A DNA stretch of 64,000 nt from JAJEEA01 sp965221305 (lineage in GTDB: Bacteria; Acidobacteriota; Vicinamibacteria; Vicinamibacterales; UBA8438), in the NCBI GenBank assembly GCA_965221305.1, contig OZ244881.1, positions 2,852,001 to 2,916,000 on the forward strand. Direction: 5' to 3'. The notes under the pieces were generated by a model. The model was given only the letters and a program-made list of their open reading frames with translations. It ran no database searches and was not told the DNA's origin. Each line of letters begins with the position of its first letter. The first letter of the stretch is position 1. Below are positions 18,104 through 27,021 of the stretch, in pieces. The position numbers were made by a program, and so were the translations under genes.

Positions 18104-19831
18104 ATGCGGACTTGTTGTGGCTGGCGATGGGCGCTGGCGGGCGTGGCCGGTGCGAGCCTGCTGCTGGCCGGACTCGCGTTCGGGCAGCCGGCGGAGCGTG
18201 AGTGGGAGCCGATCACCGAGGATCGGCTGCTGAACCCCGAGGACGGCGACTGGCTGAGCTACCGGCGCACCTACGACGTGACCGGGTTCAGCCCGCTGGA
18301 CCAGATCGACCGCGACAACGTCGCCGACCTGCGCCTCGTGTGGGCGTGGTCCATGCGCGACAACAGCCGATGGGTGCCGACCCCGATCGTCGCCAACGGG
18401 CTGATGTACGTGTCGGAGGGCAGCGGCCGGGTGACCGCCTTCGACGTGGCGTCGGGCGATGTCGCGTGGGTCCACACCCGCAGCTATCCCGAGGACATCG
18501 CGCAGTCGCAGGCCCTGGGTCGGCACCGCGGGGTGTCGGTGCTGGGCGACACCGTCTACTGGGGGACGGCCGACGCGGCCCTCGTCGCCCTCGACGCCCG
18601 GACCGGCGAGCAGCGCTGGGAGGTGACCACCGGCGATTACTCGACCGGGCTCGGGCACAGCCATCCGGCGCTGATCGCGGACGGGAAGGTCGTGCTGGGC
18701 TTCGCGGGCGGCGACCGGAGCGGGCGGGGCCAGGTGGTGGCGCACGACGCCGAGACCGGCGAGCATCTGTGGACGACCTACACGGTGCCGCGGCCCGGCG
18801 AGCCGGGCTACGAGACGTGGACCGAGCGCGAGGTCCCGCCCCTGGGCGGCCTGACCTGGAACACCATCAGCTACGACCCCGAGCTGGGGCTCGCCTACCT
18901 CGGCACCGGACAACCGACGCCGTGGGCGTCGACCCTGCGCGGCCCCGGCGACGCCCTCTACACCAACTCGATCCTCGCCCTGGACATCGACACCGGCGAG
19001 ATCGAGTGGTACTTCCAGGTGGTGCCGGCCGACAACTGGGACCTCGACGCGACCCACGAGAGCATGCTCGTCGACCTCGTCATCAACGGCGTCGAGCGCA
19101 AGGCCCTGATCGAGACGAGCAAGATCGGCTGGGGCGTGGTGCTCGACCGTGAGACCGGCCGCTTCATCAACGCGTTCCGCACCGGCTACGACAACATCAT
19201 CGAGGGGTGGACGGACAGCGGCAGCCCCATCTACAACCCGGCGCAGATCCCCACCCTCGACGATGTCGACTCGGACAAGGTGTTCGAGGTCTGCCCCCAC
19301 TTCCACGGCACCCGGAACCTGAACTCGCCCAGCTTCAGCCCCGAGACCGGGCTCTACTACACCGGCATCAACAACAGTTGCATGGACGTGACGTTCGTCT
19401 CCGAGGAGTACGTGCCGGGCCGCGTCTACCGGGGCATGGGAAGCCGCGTGAAGATGGCGCCCGGCTACGACTACATCGGCGAGTTCGTGGCGTTCAATCC
19501 GGTGACCGGCGAGCGGGCCTGGGAGTACCGCCCCGAGAGCGGCGCCGCGATGACCGCCTCGGCCCTCGCCACCGCCGGCGGCGTCGTCTTCGGGGGCACC
19601 GCCGACCGCCGCTTGTTCGCCCTCGACGCCGAGAACGGCGACCTGCTGTGGGAGACCCGCCTGAACGGCGACATCTCGGGCGCCCCCGTGACCTTCACCG
19701 TCGACGGGCGCCAGTACCTCGCGGTGGGGGCGGGCGGGCGCATCGGCCAGACCACCTCGTACGCGCGGTTCACCGGCATCACCCTGCCCCAGGGCAGCGG
19801 CGTGATGTGGGTGTTCGCGCTGCCGGAGTGA
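18104..19831 (+). CDS. PQQ-dependent alcohol-dehydrogenase-like beta-propeller enzyme
   Basis: A 575-residue periplasmic quinoprotein. A signal peptide (WALAGVAGASLLLAGLAFG) is followed by an eight-bladed propeller with repeated tryptophan-docking motifs (ALDARTGEQRWEV, AHDAETGEHLWTT, ALDIDTGEIEWYF, ALDAENGDLLWET). PADNWDLDATHE carries the acidic residues that in this family include the catalytic Asp near PQQ. I do not see the vicinal Cys-Cys of classical methanol dehydrogenases. ATG at 18104 follows a GGGAG site. No cytochrome c gene or PQQ-synthesis genes are nearby, so the electron acceptor and the PQQ source are encoded elsewhere. Substrate not determinable. Confidence 0.85.
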   Translation: MRTCCGWRWALAGVAGASLLLAGLAFGQPAEREWEPITEDRLLNPEDGDWLSYRRTYDVTGFSPLDQIDRDNVADLRLVWAWSMRDNSRWVPTPIVANGLMYVSEGSGRVTAFDVASGDVAWVHTRSYPEDIAQSQALGRHRGVSVLGDTVYWGTADAALVALDARTGEQRWEVTTGDYSTGLGHSHPALIADGKVVLGFAGGDRSGRGQVVAHDAETGEHLWTTYTVPRPGEPGYETWTEREVPPLGGLTWNTISYDPELGLAYLGTGQPTPWASTLRGPGDALYTNSILALDIDTGEIEWYFQVVPADNWDLDATHESMLVDLVINGVERKALIETSKIGWGVVLDRETGRFINAFRTGYDNIIEGWTDSGSPIYNPAQIPTLDDVDSDKVFEVCPHFHGTRNLNSPSFSPETGLYYTGINNSCMDVTFVSEEYVPGRVYRGMGSRVKMAPGYDYIGEFVAFNPVTGERAWEYRPESGAAMTASALATAGGVVFGGTADRRLFALDAENGDLLWETRLNGDISGAPVTFTVDGRQYLAVGAGGRIGQTTSYARFTGITLPQGSGVMWVFALPE

Positions 19832-19867
19832 CCGATGGCGTTGCCGTGACATGCGCCCTGCGCCGAC

Positions 19868-20761
19868 ATGACCCTCGCGGAACGGGTAGCCGAGGCGAGC
19901 CGTCGGCTGACCGAGGCGGGCATTGACGCGCGAGACGCCACGTTCGACGCCGAGGTGCTCGCCCGCCACGCGCTCGGCTGGGACCGCGCGACGTATCTGG
20001 CGCGCCGACGGGAGCCCGAGCCGACCGGTTTCGGCGACCGGTTCGATCCGCTCGTCGCGCGGCGCCGCCGCCGCGAGCCGGTGGCCCGCATCACCGGCCG
20101 GCGCGAGTTCTGGGGGCTCGACATCGAGGTCGCCCCGGCCGTGCTCGTGCCGAGGCCCGAGTCGGAGCTGCTCGTCGAAACCGCCTTGGCCCGGCTCGGG
20201 GACCGGAACACGGCCTGGGCGGTCGCCGATGTCGGAACCGGCTCGGGATGCCTCTCGGTCGCGCTGGCCCTCGAGCTGCCCCGGGCGCGGGTGGTCGCGA
20301 CCGACATCAGCCCGGACGCACTGGCGGTGGCGCGGCGCAACGCCGAGCGGCACGGCGTCGCGGCGCGGGTGGCGTTTCGCCGCGCGGACCTGCTCGACGG
20401 CTTGACGGGTCCGTTCGACCTCGTCGTCTCGAACCCGCCCTACGTCCCCGACACGGTCATCGACACCCTGGACCCCGAGGTCCGGCAGCACGAGCCGGCG
20501 GCGGCGCTGCGCGGCGGCCCCGACGGCCTCGATACGGTACGGCGGCTGGCCGCGGCGGCGGCGGACCGCCTGCGGCCGGGGGGCTGGCTGATCGTGGAGG
20601 TCGGAACGGGCCAGAGCGGGGACGCCGCCGCCATCGCGCGGCGGGCGGGAATGCGGGTCGCCGATGTCCGCGCCGACCTCCAGGGCATTCCCCGCGCGCT
20701 GGCCATGCGGCGCGGGCCGGAGGGAAGTGGCGCGGGCGGCGCGCCGGCCGACCCTGGGTGA
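19868..20761 (+). CDS. prmC: Release factor glutamine methyltransferase PrmC
   Basis: A 297-residue SAM-dependent methyltransferase that modifies the GGQ glutamine of release factors RF1/RF2. The N-terminal helical domain is followed by the SAM site DVGTGSG (121-127) and the catalytic NPPY (189-192), preceded by VPRPESE, which is characteristic of PrmC rather than of other NPPY enzymes. It begins 36 bp after the PQQ dehydrogenase and ends 13 bp before the HIT gene. A release-factor gene (prfA) usually sits beside prmC but is absent here. Confidence 0.9.
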   Translation: MTLAERVAEASRRLTEAGIDARDATFDAEVLARHALGWDRATYLARRREPEPTGFGDRFDPLVARRRRREPVARITGRREFWGLDIEVAPAVLVPRPESELLVETALARLGDRNTAWAVADVGTGSGCLSVALALELPRARVVATDISPDALAVARRNAERHGVAARVAFRRADLLDGLTGPFDLVVSNPPYVPDTVIDTLDPEVRQHEPAAALRGGPDGLDTVRRLAAAAADRLRPGGWLIVEVGTGQSGDAAAIARRAGMRVADVRADLQGIPRALAMRRGPEGSGAGGAPADPG

Positions 20762-20762
20762 T

Positions 20763-20768
20763 AGACTC
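20763..20768 (+). promoter_or_regulatory. Extended -10-like TGATAGACT next to the HIT start
   Basis: TAGACT with a TGn extension lies in the last codons of prmC and ends 6 nt before the HIT ATG at 20775. If used, the transcript would be leaderless or nearly so. Confidence 0.35.
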
Positions 20769-20774
20769 GCCGGC

Positions 20775-21140
20775 ATGACCGGGACCGACGACAGGGTCGA
20801 CGACTGCCTCTTCTGCAAGATCGTGCGCGGGGAGATCCCCGCCAAGATCCTCTACCGGGACGACGAGGTGATCGCGTTCGAGGACATCGCCCCCCAGGCC
20901 CCGTTCCACGTGCTCGTCATCCCCTGCCGGCATATCTCGACGCTGAACGACGCCGAGGCCGGCGACGAGGGGCTGCTCGGCCGCCTCGTCCTCTGCGCGA
21001 CGCGCCTCGCCCGCGAGCACGGGCATGCCGCCGACGGCTACCGCACGGTGTTCAACTGCAACCGCGGGGCGGGCCAGACGGTGTTCCACATCCACCTGCA
21101 CCTGCTCGCGGGCCGCAGCATGAGCTGGCCGCCGGGGTAA
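20775..21140 (+). CDS. HIT-family nucleotide-binding hydrolase (HinT-like)
   Basis: A 121-residue histidine-triad protein. C11-x2-C14 and a later His form the zinc site found in many bacterial HinT proteins, and HIHLHLL (H105, H107, H109) is the catalytic triad that hydrolyses AMP-amidates such as aminoacyl-adenylates. The C-terminus ends in WPPG, the usual conserved tail. ATG at 20775 is chosen because longer frames run back into prmC. The last six codons and the TAA stop are repeated five times downstream. Confidence 0.93.
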   Translation: MTGTDDRVDDCLFCKIVRGEIPAKILYRDDEVIAFEDIAPQAPFHVLVIPCRHISTLNDAEAGDEGLLGRLVLCATRLAREHGHAADGYRTVFNCNRGAGQTVFHIHLHLLAGRSMSWPPG

Positions 21141-21490
21141 CCCCGCCAATCGACGCCGAGCCCGCGCTCCTTCGCCGCCGAGCCGGCGCTCCCTCGTCAT
21201 GAGCTGGCCGCCGGGGTAAAACCCACCAATCGACGCCGAGCCCGCGCTCCTTCGCCGCCGAGCCGGCGCTCCCTCGTCATGAGCTGGCCGCCGGGGTAAA
21301 CCCGCCAATCGACGCCGAGCCCGCGCTCCTTCGCCGCCGAGCCGGCGCTCCCTCGTCATGAGCTGGCCGCCGGGGCAAAACCGCCAATCGACGCCGAGCC
21401 CGCGCTCCTTCGCCGCCGAGCCGGCGCTCCCTCGTCATGAGCTGGCCGCCGGGGCAAGACCCGCCAATCGACGCCGAGCCCGCGCTCCTT
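21119..21490 (+). repeat. Tandem repeat, 5 copies of ~79 bp spanning the HIT gene stop
   Basis: Copies of a unit starting CATGAGCTGGCCGCCGGGG lie at 21119, 21198, 21278, 21357 and 21436 (periods 79, 80, 79, 79). The first is the true gene end; the last diverges near 21490. Every copy keeps ATG-AGC-TGG-CCG-CCG-GGG; the first three keep a TAA after it, the last two have CAA. An apparent N-terminal extension of ileS beginning at 21437 is simply the fifth copy read through. Confidence 0.97.
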
Positions 21491-21603
21491 CATCACCCCG
21501 GCGCGGGCGTCCGGTCGCCGAGTTCGTACGGCACGCCGCCGACAGGAGCCGGGGCCCGAGCCACCGCCGCGGTCGGCTCCCCTTCTGCTCCCGTCGCATG
21601 CAC

Positions 21604-21609
21604 TACAAT
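21604..21609 (+). promoter_or_regulatory. -10-like TACAAT just upstream of ileS
   Basis: TACAAT ends 13 nt before the ATG at 21623 and overlaps the alternative ATG at 21608, which argues for 21623 as the start and for a very short leader. Confidence 0.4.
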
Positions 21610-21622
21610 GGCCGGATTACCG

Positions 21623-24496
21623 ATGGCTGAGTGGAAGCACACCCTGAACCTGCCTCGGACCGGCTTTCCGATGCGCGCCAACCTCCAGAAGACGGAGCCG
21701 GCGGTCATCGCGCGCTGGAACGAGATGGGGCTGTACGCGCGCATCCGCGAGCACCGGGCGGGGGCGCCGCAATTCGTGCTGCACGACGGTCCCCCCTACG
21801 CCAACGGGAAGATCCACATCGGACACGTGCTGAACAAGGTGCTGAAGGACGTCGTCGTGCGGTCGCGGACCATGGCCGGCTTCGACGCGCCGTACGTGCC
21901 GGGCTGGGACTGCCACGGGCTGCCCATCGAGCTGAAGGTGGACCAGGAGCTGGGCGGCAGGAAGCGGAACATGAGCGTGGCCGACTTCCGCCGCGCCTGC
22001 CGCCGCTACGCCCAGAAGTTCGTCGAGCGGCAGTCGGCCGACTTCCAACGCCTGGGGGTGTCGGCGGACTGGCCGCGGCCGTACCGGACGATGACCCCCG
22101 ACTACCAGGCGGCCATCGTGCGCGCCCTCGGCCGCTTCGTCGAGCAGGGGGTGGTCTACAAGGGCAAGAAGCCCGTCCACTGGTGCCTGCACTGCCGCAC
22201 CGCCCTCGCCGAGGCGGAGGTGGAGTACGAGGACCACCGGTCGCCGTCGATCTACGTCGAGTTCCCGATGCGGGCGCCGGCGGCGGCGGCGCTGGCCGAG
22301 AGGGCGCCGGTCCTCGCCGGGCGCCCGGTCTCGGTGCTCATTTGGACCACCACCCCGTGGACGATCCCGTCGAACCTCGCGGTGGCGTTCCACCCCGGCC
22401 TGGACTACGGCGTCTACGCGGCCCACGACGGGGGCAACGCCCGGGACGGCGACGGCGACGACCGAGGAGCCGTCGTGATCATCGCCGAGGAGCGTCGTGA
22501 CGCCACCGCCGCCGCCATCGGGCGCGACTTCGGGATGCCCCTGGCGACCCTGAAGGGAAGCGACCTGGAGGGCGCGGTCTTCGGCCACCCCCTCTACGAC
22601 CGCGACTCGGTGGGGGTGCTCGCCGACTACGTGACCCTGGAGCAGGGCACCGGGGCCGTCCACACCGCGCCGGGGCACGGCGCCGACGACTACGCCACCG
22701 GGGTCCGCTACGGGTTGGACATCTATGCGCCCATCGGGCCGTCGGGCCGCTTCGACGACGGCGTCGGGGTGGTGGGCGGCGAGCGGGTCTTCGACGCCAA
22801 CCCCAAGGTCGAGGCGGCCCTCGAGGAGGCCGGCCGGCTGTGGCACCGCGACACCGTGGACCACACCTACCCACACTGCTGGCGCTGCCACCACCCGGTG
22901 ATCTTCCTCGCCACCTGGCAGTGGTTCATCGCCATGGACGCCGGCGACCTGCGCGAGCGGGCCCTCGCCGCCATCCGCGAGGTCGAGTGGTTCCCGGGGT
23001 GGGGCGAGGAGCGCATCCACGGGATGCTCGCGAACCGGCCCGACTGGTGCATCTCGCGCCAGCGGTCGTGGGGGGTGCCGATTCCCGCCGTCTACTGCAC
23101 GGCGTGCCGGGAGGCGGTGCTCACGACGGCCCTCACGGACCGCGCCGCCGCGGTCTTCGCCGAGCACGGGGCCGACGCGTGGTACGAGCGCGACCTCGCC
23201 GAGTTCGTGCCTCCCGACCTGCGGTGCCCCGAGTGCGGCGGGGCCGAGTTCGAGCGCGAGCGCGACATCCTCGACGTGTGGTTCGACTCGGGGTCGAGCC
23301 ACGAAGGCGTGCTGTCGGACCATCCCGAGCTGGCGTGGCCGTACGCCGTCTACCTGGAGGGCAGCGACCAGTACCGGGGCTGGTTCCACAGCTCGCTGCT
23401 CGTGGCCCTGGGCACCCGCAACGCCGCCCCCTACCGGCAGGTGATCACCCACGGCTTCGTCGTCGACGAGACCGGCCGCAAGATGTCGAAGTCGATCGGC
23501 AACACCGTCGAGCCGCAGACGATCATCCGGCAGAGCGGGGCGGAGATACTGCGGCTGTGGGTGGCGATGGTCGACTACCGCGAGGAGGTGCGGATAGGCC
23601 CCCACATCCTGGAGCGCATCGTCGAGGCGTACCGCAAGATCCGCAACACGCTGCGCATCCTCGCCGGCAACCTCTACGACTTCGACCCCGCGAGGGACGC
23701 CGTCCCCACCGGCGAGCTGCCGGAGGTCGACCGTTACGCGCTCGCGCGCTACGGGGAGGTGGCGTCGCGGGTGCTCGCCGCCTACGAGCGCTACGAGCTG
23801 CAGGCCGTCGTGCACACCGTGAACAACTACCTCACGGTGGACGTCAGCGCCTTCTACGTGGACATCTGCAAGGATCGGCTCTACACGCTGGGCCCCCGCG
23901 CCCGCGGCCGCCGGTCGGCCCAGACCGCGCTGCACGCCATCGCCGAGGGCGTCACCCGGCTGCTCGCGCCGATACTGCCGATGACCTGCGACGAGCTGTG
24001 GCGCCACCTGCCGGGCGCCGACGCCGACAGCGTGCACCTCGCCGACTTCCCCGCCGACCCCGGGTCGCTCGTCGACCGCGAGCTCATGGAACGGTGGGAC
24101 CGCCTGCTCGGCCTGCGCGACGCCGTGAACGGCGAGCTGGAGAAGCTGCGGCAGGACAAGGTGGTGGGCACGTCGCTGGAGGCGGCGGTGACCCTGACCG
24201 CCGACGGCGGGCTCGCCGACCTGCTCGAGGCGCACCGCGACGACCTCGCGACCCTGTTCATCACGTCGGCGGTGACCCTGCGCGCCGGCGACGCCGGCGA
24301 TGGCGAGGACGGGGCGGCGGTGCACCGCGAGGCCGACGGTTGCGTCCGCATCGAGGTCGCCCGCGCCGGCGGCGCCAAGTGCCCTCGCTGCTGGCGCTGG
24401 GTAATGCCCCCGGGCGCCGGAACCGACCCGGCGGACGCCGCGGTCTGCGCCCGGTGCACGAACGCGCTCGCCGACATGGCCGCGACGGTGGCGTGA
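21623..24496 (+). CDS. ileS: Isoleucyl-tRNA synthetase
   Basis: A 957-residue class I synthetase that charges tRNA-Ile. HIGH is at 65-68 (KIHIGHVLNK), the CP1 editing domain contains TTTPWTIPSNLA, and KMSKS is at 620-624. The C-terminus ends in a four-cysteine zinc finger (CPRCWRW...CARC), the bacterial type. The start at 21623 (MAEWKHTLNLPRTGFPMRANL) matches normal IleRS N-termini. lspA follows after 44 bp, a common ileS-lspA arrangement. Confidence 0.97.
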   Translation: MAEWKHTLNLPRTGFPMRANLQKTEPAVIARWNEMGLYARIREHRAGAPQFVLHDGPPYANGKIHIGHVLNKVLKDVVVRSRTMAGFDAPYVPGWDCHGLPIELKVDQELGGRKRNMSVADFRRACRRYAQKFVERQSADFQRLGVSADWPRPYRTMTPDYQAAIVRALGRFVEQGVVYKGKKPVHWCLHCRTALAEAEVEYEDHRSPSIYVEFPMRAPAAAALAERAPVLAGRPVSVLIWTTTPWTIPSNLAVAFHPGLDYGVYAAHDGGNARDGDGDDRGAVVIIAEERRDATAAAIGRDFGMPLATLKGSDLEGAVFGHPLYDRDSVGVLADYVTLEQGTGAVHTAPGHGADDYATGVRYGLDIYAPIGPSGRFDDGVGVVGGERVFDANPKVEAALEEAGRLWHRDTVDHTYPHCWRCHHPVIFLATWQWFIAMDAGDLRERALAAIREVEWFPGWGEERIHGMLANRPDWCISRQRSWGVPIPAVYCTACREAVLTTALTDRAAAVFAEHGADAWYERDLAEFVPPDLRCPECGGAEFERERDILDVWFDSGSSHEGVLSDHPELAWPYAVYLEGSDQYRGWFHSSLLVALGTRNAAPYRQVITHGFVVDETGRKMSKSIGNTVEPQTIIRQSGAEILRLWVAMVDYREEVRIGPHILERIVEAYRKIRNTLRILAGNLYDFDPARDAVPTGELPEVDRYALARYGEVASRVLAAYERYELQAVVHTVNNYLTVDVSAFYVDICKDRLYTLGPRARGRRSAQTALHAIAEGVTRLLAPILPMTCDELWRHLPGADADSVHLADFPADPGSLVDRELMERWDRLLGLRDAVNGELEKLRQDKVVGTSLEAAVTLTADGGLADLLEAHRDDLATLFITSAVTLRAGDAGDGEDGAAVHREADGCVRIEVARAGGAKCPRCWRWVMPPGAGTDPADAAVCARCTNALADMAATVA

Positions 24497-24528
24497 GGCC
24501 CACGAGTCAAGGGCGGCGCAGACTCCGA

Positions 24529-24534
24529 TAGCAT
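24529..24534 (+). promoter_or_regulatory. -10-like TAGCAT six bases before lspA
   Basis: TAGCAT lies 6 nt before the lspA ATG (24541), the same geometry as at the symporter and HIT genes. It may give a leaderless lspA-lgt transcript in addition to readthrough from ileS. Confidence 0.3.
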
Positions 24535-24540
24535 GGACCG

Positions 24541-25098
24541 ATGACCACCGACAAGCCGACGGCGGCGGCGGGAGGCGCACCACGGAGAGCGCAGCCCGAC
24601 TCCGCGTTCCCGAGCCGGGGCGTGCTGGCCGCGGCCAGCGTGGTCATCGTGGTGCTCGATCAGATCACGAAGCAGATGGTGCGGGCGAGCATCGCGCTGT
24701 ACGACTCGATCGAGGTGATACCGGGGCTGCTGAACCTGGTGCACGTGCGCAACACGGGGGCCGCGTTCGGCTTCCTGAACCTTGCCGACCTCCCCTACAA
24801 GCGGGCGCTGATGACGGGGATGGCCCTGCTCGCCCTCGCCGCCGTGGGCTGGTTCGCGTCTCAGGTCGGCCCGAGGGCGGTGCTCGCGCGGGCCGGCCTC
24901 GCCCTGATCGTCGGCGGCGCCGTCGGCAACCTCATAGACCGGGCGCTGGTCGGCCACGTCGTCGATTTCGTCGATGTCTACTGGGGAAGCGTGCACTTCT
25001 GGGCGTTCAACGTGGCCGACTCGGCGATCACCGTCGGGGCCGGCCTGCTGATTCTGGACCTGATCCGGAGCCCCGACGATGTATCCACTGTTGCTTGA
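24541..25098 (+). CDS. lspA: Lipoprotein signal peptidase (signal peptidase II)
   Basis: A 185-residue inner-membrane aspartyl protease that cleaves prolipoproteins after lipidation. Four hydrophobic segments are visible; NTGAAFG (71-77), GNLIDRALVGHVVDF with catalytic D142, and FNVADSAITVG with catalytic D160 match the family. It overlaps lgt by 20 bp, so the two consecutive lipoprotein-maturation steps are translationally linked. Substrates in this window include the TPR and HEAT-cyclophilin lipoproteins. Confidence 0.95.
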   Translation: MTTDKPTAAAGGAPRRAQPDSAFPSRGVLAAASVVIVVLDQITKQMVRASIALYDSIEVIPGLLNLVHVRNTGAAFGFLNLADLPYKRALMTGMALLALAAVGWFASQVGPRAVLARAGLALIVGGAVGNLIDRALVGHVVDFVDVYWGSVHFWAFNVADSAITVGAGLLILDLIRSPDDVSTVA

Positions 25099-25894
25099 GC
25101 TCGGCCCCCTCAACATCTACAGCTACGGCGTGATTCTGGGCGGGTCTTACTTCCTGGCCCTGTGGTACGCCCTGCAGCGGGCCCGTCGCGCCGGGCTCGA
25201 CGGCCAGCGCATCGTGGACCTGGGCATCGTGGGGATCATCAGCGCCGTCGTCGGCGCCAAGCTGATGCTGCTGGTGGTGGACTTCGACCGGTACGCAGCG
25301 GACCCGTCCCAACTGACGGGGCTGCTGATGGCGGGCGGGGTGTTCTACGGCGGGCTGCTGCTGTCGGTGCCGATGTGCTGGTGGTACATCCGCCGCAACG
25401 GGCTGCCGCTCTGGACCACCTGCGACCTGTTCGCGCCGGGCATCGCGTTGGCCCAGGGGGTGGGCCGGATGGGCTGCCTCCTCGCGGGGTGCTGCTTCGG
25501 GCGGCCGACGGAGGCGCCGTGGGGCATCACCTTCTCGAGCACGCTGGCCGCCGCCAACAGCGGCACCCCCCTCGGCGTCGCCCTCCACCCGACCCAGATC
25601 TACGAGTCGGCCGCGGTCCTCCTGATCCTGGGGGTCCTCCTCGCGGGGGAGCGGCGGTGGCGGGCGTTCCCGGGCCGGACGTTCTGGACCTACCTGCTGC
25701 TCTACGGCGTGGCCCGGATCGTCGTCGAGCTGTTCCGCGGCGACCCGCGCGGCATGGTCTTCGACACCCTGCCGACCTCGCAGTTCGTCTCGGCCCTGAT
25801 CGTGCCCGCGAGCATCGTCATGCTCGTCCGCCTCGGTCGGCGCGGGGCTGCGGCGGAGGCCCCGGCGGCGCGGGCGAGGGCGGGCAGGAGGTAG
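25079..25894 (+). CDS. lgt: Prolipoprotein diacylglyceryl transferase
   Basis: A 271-residue polytopic enzyme that transfers diacylglycerol from phosphatidylglycerol to the lipobox cysteine. Seen: YSYGVILGGSYFLALW, GGVFYGGLL, and the signature region GRMGCLLAGCCFG. The canonical signature has Asn after GRxG; this Cys-rich variant replaces it, as I recall for some Acidobacteria and deltaproteobacteria. The conserved C-terminal RIVVELFRGDPRG is intact. It overlaps lspA and is 14 bp before the pseudouridine synthase. Confidence 0.9.
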   Translation: MYPLLLELGPLNIYSYGVILGGSYFLALWYALQRARRAGLDGQRIVDLGIVGIISAVVGAKLMLLVVDFDRYAADPSQLTGLLMAGGVFYGGLLLSVPMCWWYIRRNGLPLWTTCDLFAPGIALAQGVGRMGCLLAGCCFGRPTEAPWGITFSSTLAAANSGTPLGVALHPTQIYESAAVLLILGVLLAGERRWRAFPGRTFWTYLLLYGVARIVVELFRGDPRGMVFDTLPTSQFVSALIVPASIVMLVRLGRRGAAAEAPAARARAGRR

Positions 25895-25908
25895 CCTCCC
25901 CGCCGACG

Positions 25909-26895
25909 ATGCCCCCCGCCGATACGGAACGTCTGGAGGTCACCGGCGACCACCACGGCGTGCGCCTGGACCACTTCGTCACCGCCGTCGTGCCCGAGCT
26001 GTCGCGGGCGCGGGTCCAGCGGCTGATCCGCGAAGGCCACGTGCTCCTCAATCAGCGCACGGTCAGGGCGAGCCACGCCGTGCACGCCGGGGACGTGGTG
26101 GACCTGGACGTCCCCCCCGCGACGCCGGCGACGCCGGCGCCGGAGGCCCTGCCGCTGGCCGTGCTGCACGACGACTCCGACCTCGTGGTGGTCGACAAGC
26201 CGGCCGGCATGGTCGTCCACCCCGCGGCGGGGCACGACCGGGGGACCCTGGTGAACGCGCTGCTGCACCACGTCGCCGGGCTCAGCGGCATCGGCGGCGA
26301 AGAGCGCCCGGGCATCGTGCACCGCCTCGACCGCGGCACCTCGGGGGCGATGGTGGTCGCCAAGCACGACGCCGCCCACGCCGAGCTGTCGCGTCAGTTC
26401 GCGGACCGCGAGGTGGAGAAGCAGTACCTGGGGCTGGCGTGGGGGCTGCTGAACGCGGGCCGGCGCATCGACGCCCCCCTCGGCCGCGACCCCGTCGACC
26501 GGAAGAAGATCTCGACGAGGGCGCGACGCGCCCGCACCGCCGTCACCCGCATCACGGGGGCGGAACGGCTGCGGGGACTGACCCTGACCACCATCGCCAT
26601 CGCCACCGGCCGCACCCACCAGATACGCGTGCACCTCGCGAGCATCGGCCACCCCATCGCGGGCGACGCTCTCTACGGCGGGGTGCGCCGCCACCTCGCG
26701 GCCGACCACCGGGCGTTGGCGTCGCTCGAACGGCCGTTCCTGCACGCGTGGCGCCTCGCGTTCAGGCACCCGCGCGACGGCCGCCGGGTAGAGTTCGAGG
26801 CGCCGCTGCCGGCCGACCTGCAGGCGGTGGTCGACGACCTGCGCCGGCGGAGCGGCAACGACCAGGCCCCGAACGACGCCACGCGAAGAGCGTGA
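25909..26895 (+). CDS. rluD: RluD-type 23S rRNA pseudouridine synthase
   Basis: A 328-residue pseudouridine synthase of the RluA/RluD family. An N-terminal S4 RNA-binding domain (LDHFVTAVVPELSRARVQRLIREGHVLLN) precedes the catalytic domain with VVDKPAGMVVHPAAGH and HRLDRGTSG, in which D141 is the catalytic aspartate, and TGRTHQIRVHLASIGHPIAGDALYG near the end. ATG at 25909 gives a full S4 domain; a longer frame overlapping lgt is rejected. The position specificity (RluD versus RluC) is by resemblance only. Confidence 0.88.
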   Translation: MPPADTERLEVTGDHHGVRLDHFVTAVVPELSRARVQRLIREGHVLLNQRTVRASHAVHAGDVVDLDVPPATPATPAPEALPLAVLHDDSDLVVVDKPAGMVVHPAAGHDRGTLVNALLHHVAGLSGIGGEERPGIVHRLDRGTSGAMVVAKHDAAHAELSRQFADREVEKQYLGLAWGLLNAGRRIDAPLGRDPVDRKKISTRARRARTAVTRITGAERLRGLTLTTIAIATGRTHQIRVHLASIGHPIAGDALYGGVRRHLAADHRALASLERPFLHAWRLAFRHPRDGRRVEFEAPLPADLQAVVDDLRRRSGNDQAPNDATRRA

Positions 26896-27021
26896 TCGCC
26901 AGGGCGGGCGTGAGCCAGGATGCGACGAACTCCCTTGCGGCAACCGTACCAAGGCGAGATCCGTACCCGAAGATGAAGAACATGGCGTGACGCACCACCG
27001 GCAGGGGTCAGTTCGGGGTGG

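Noticed and set aside
16502..20845. A 1447-codon minus-strand open frame across rtcB, the PQQ enzyme and prmC
   Set aside because: It is the antisense of three well-supported genes, with Arg/Pro/His-rich composition and no domain; long antisense frames are expected at this GC content.
21119..21490. Possible CRISPR array
   Set aside because: Whole ~79-bp units repeat without unique spacers, and no cas gene is nearby; the same holds for the other tandem blocks.
21437..21622. N-terminal extension of isoleucyl-tRNA synthetase
   Set aside because: It is the fifth copy of the HIT-tail repeat read in frame, and IleRS proteins normally begin at the MAEWKHTLNLP-type sequence.
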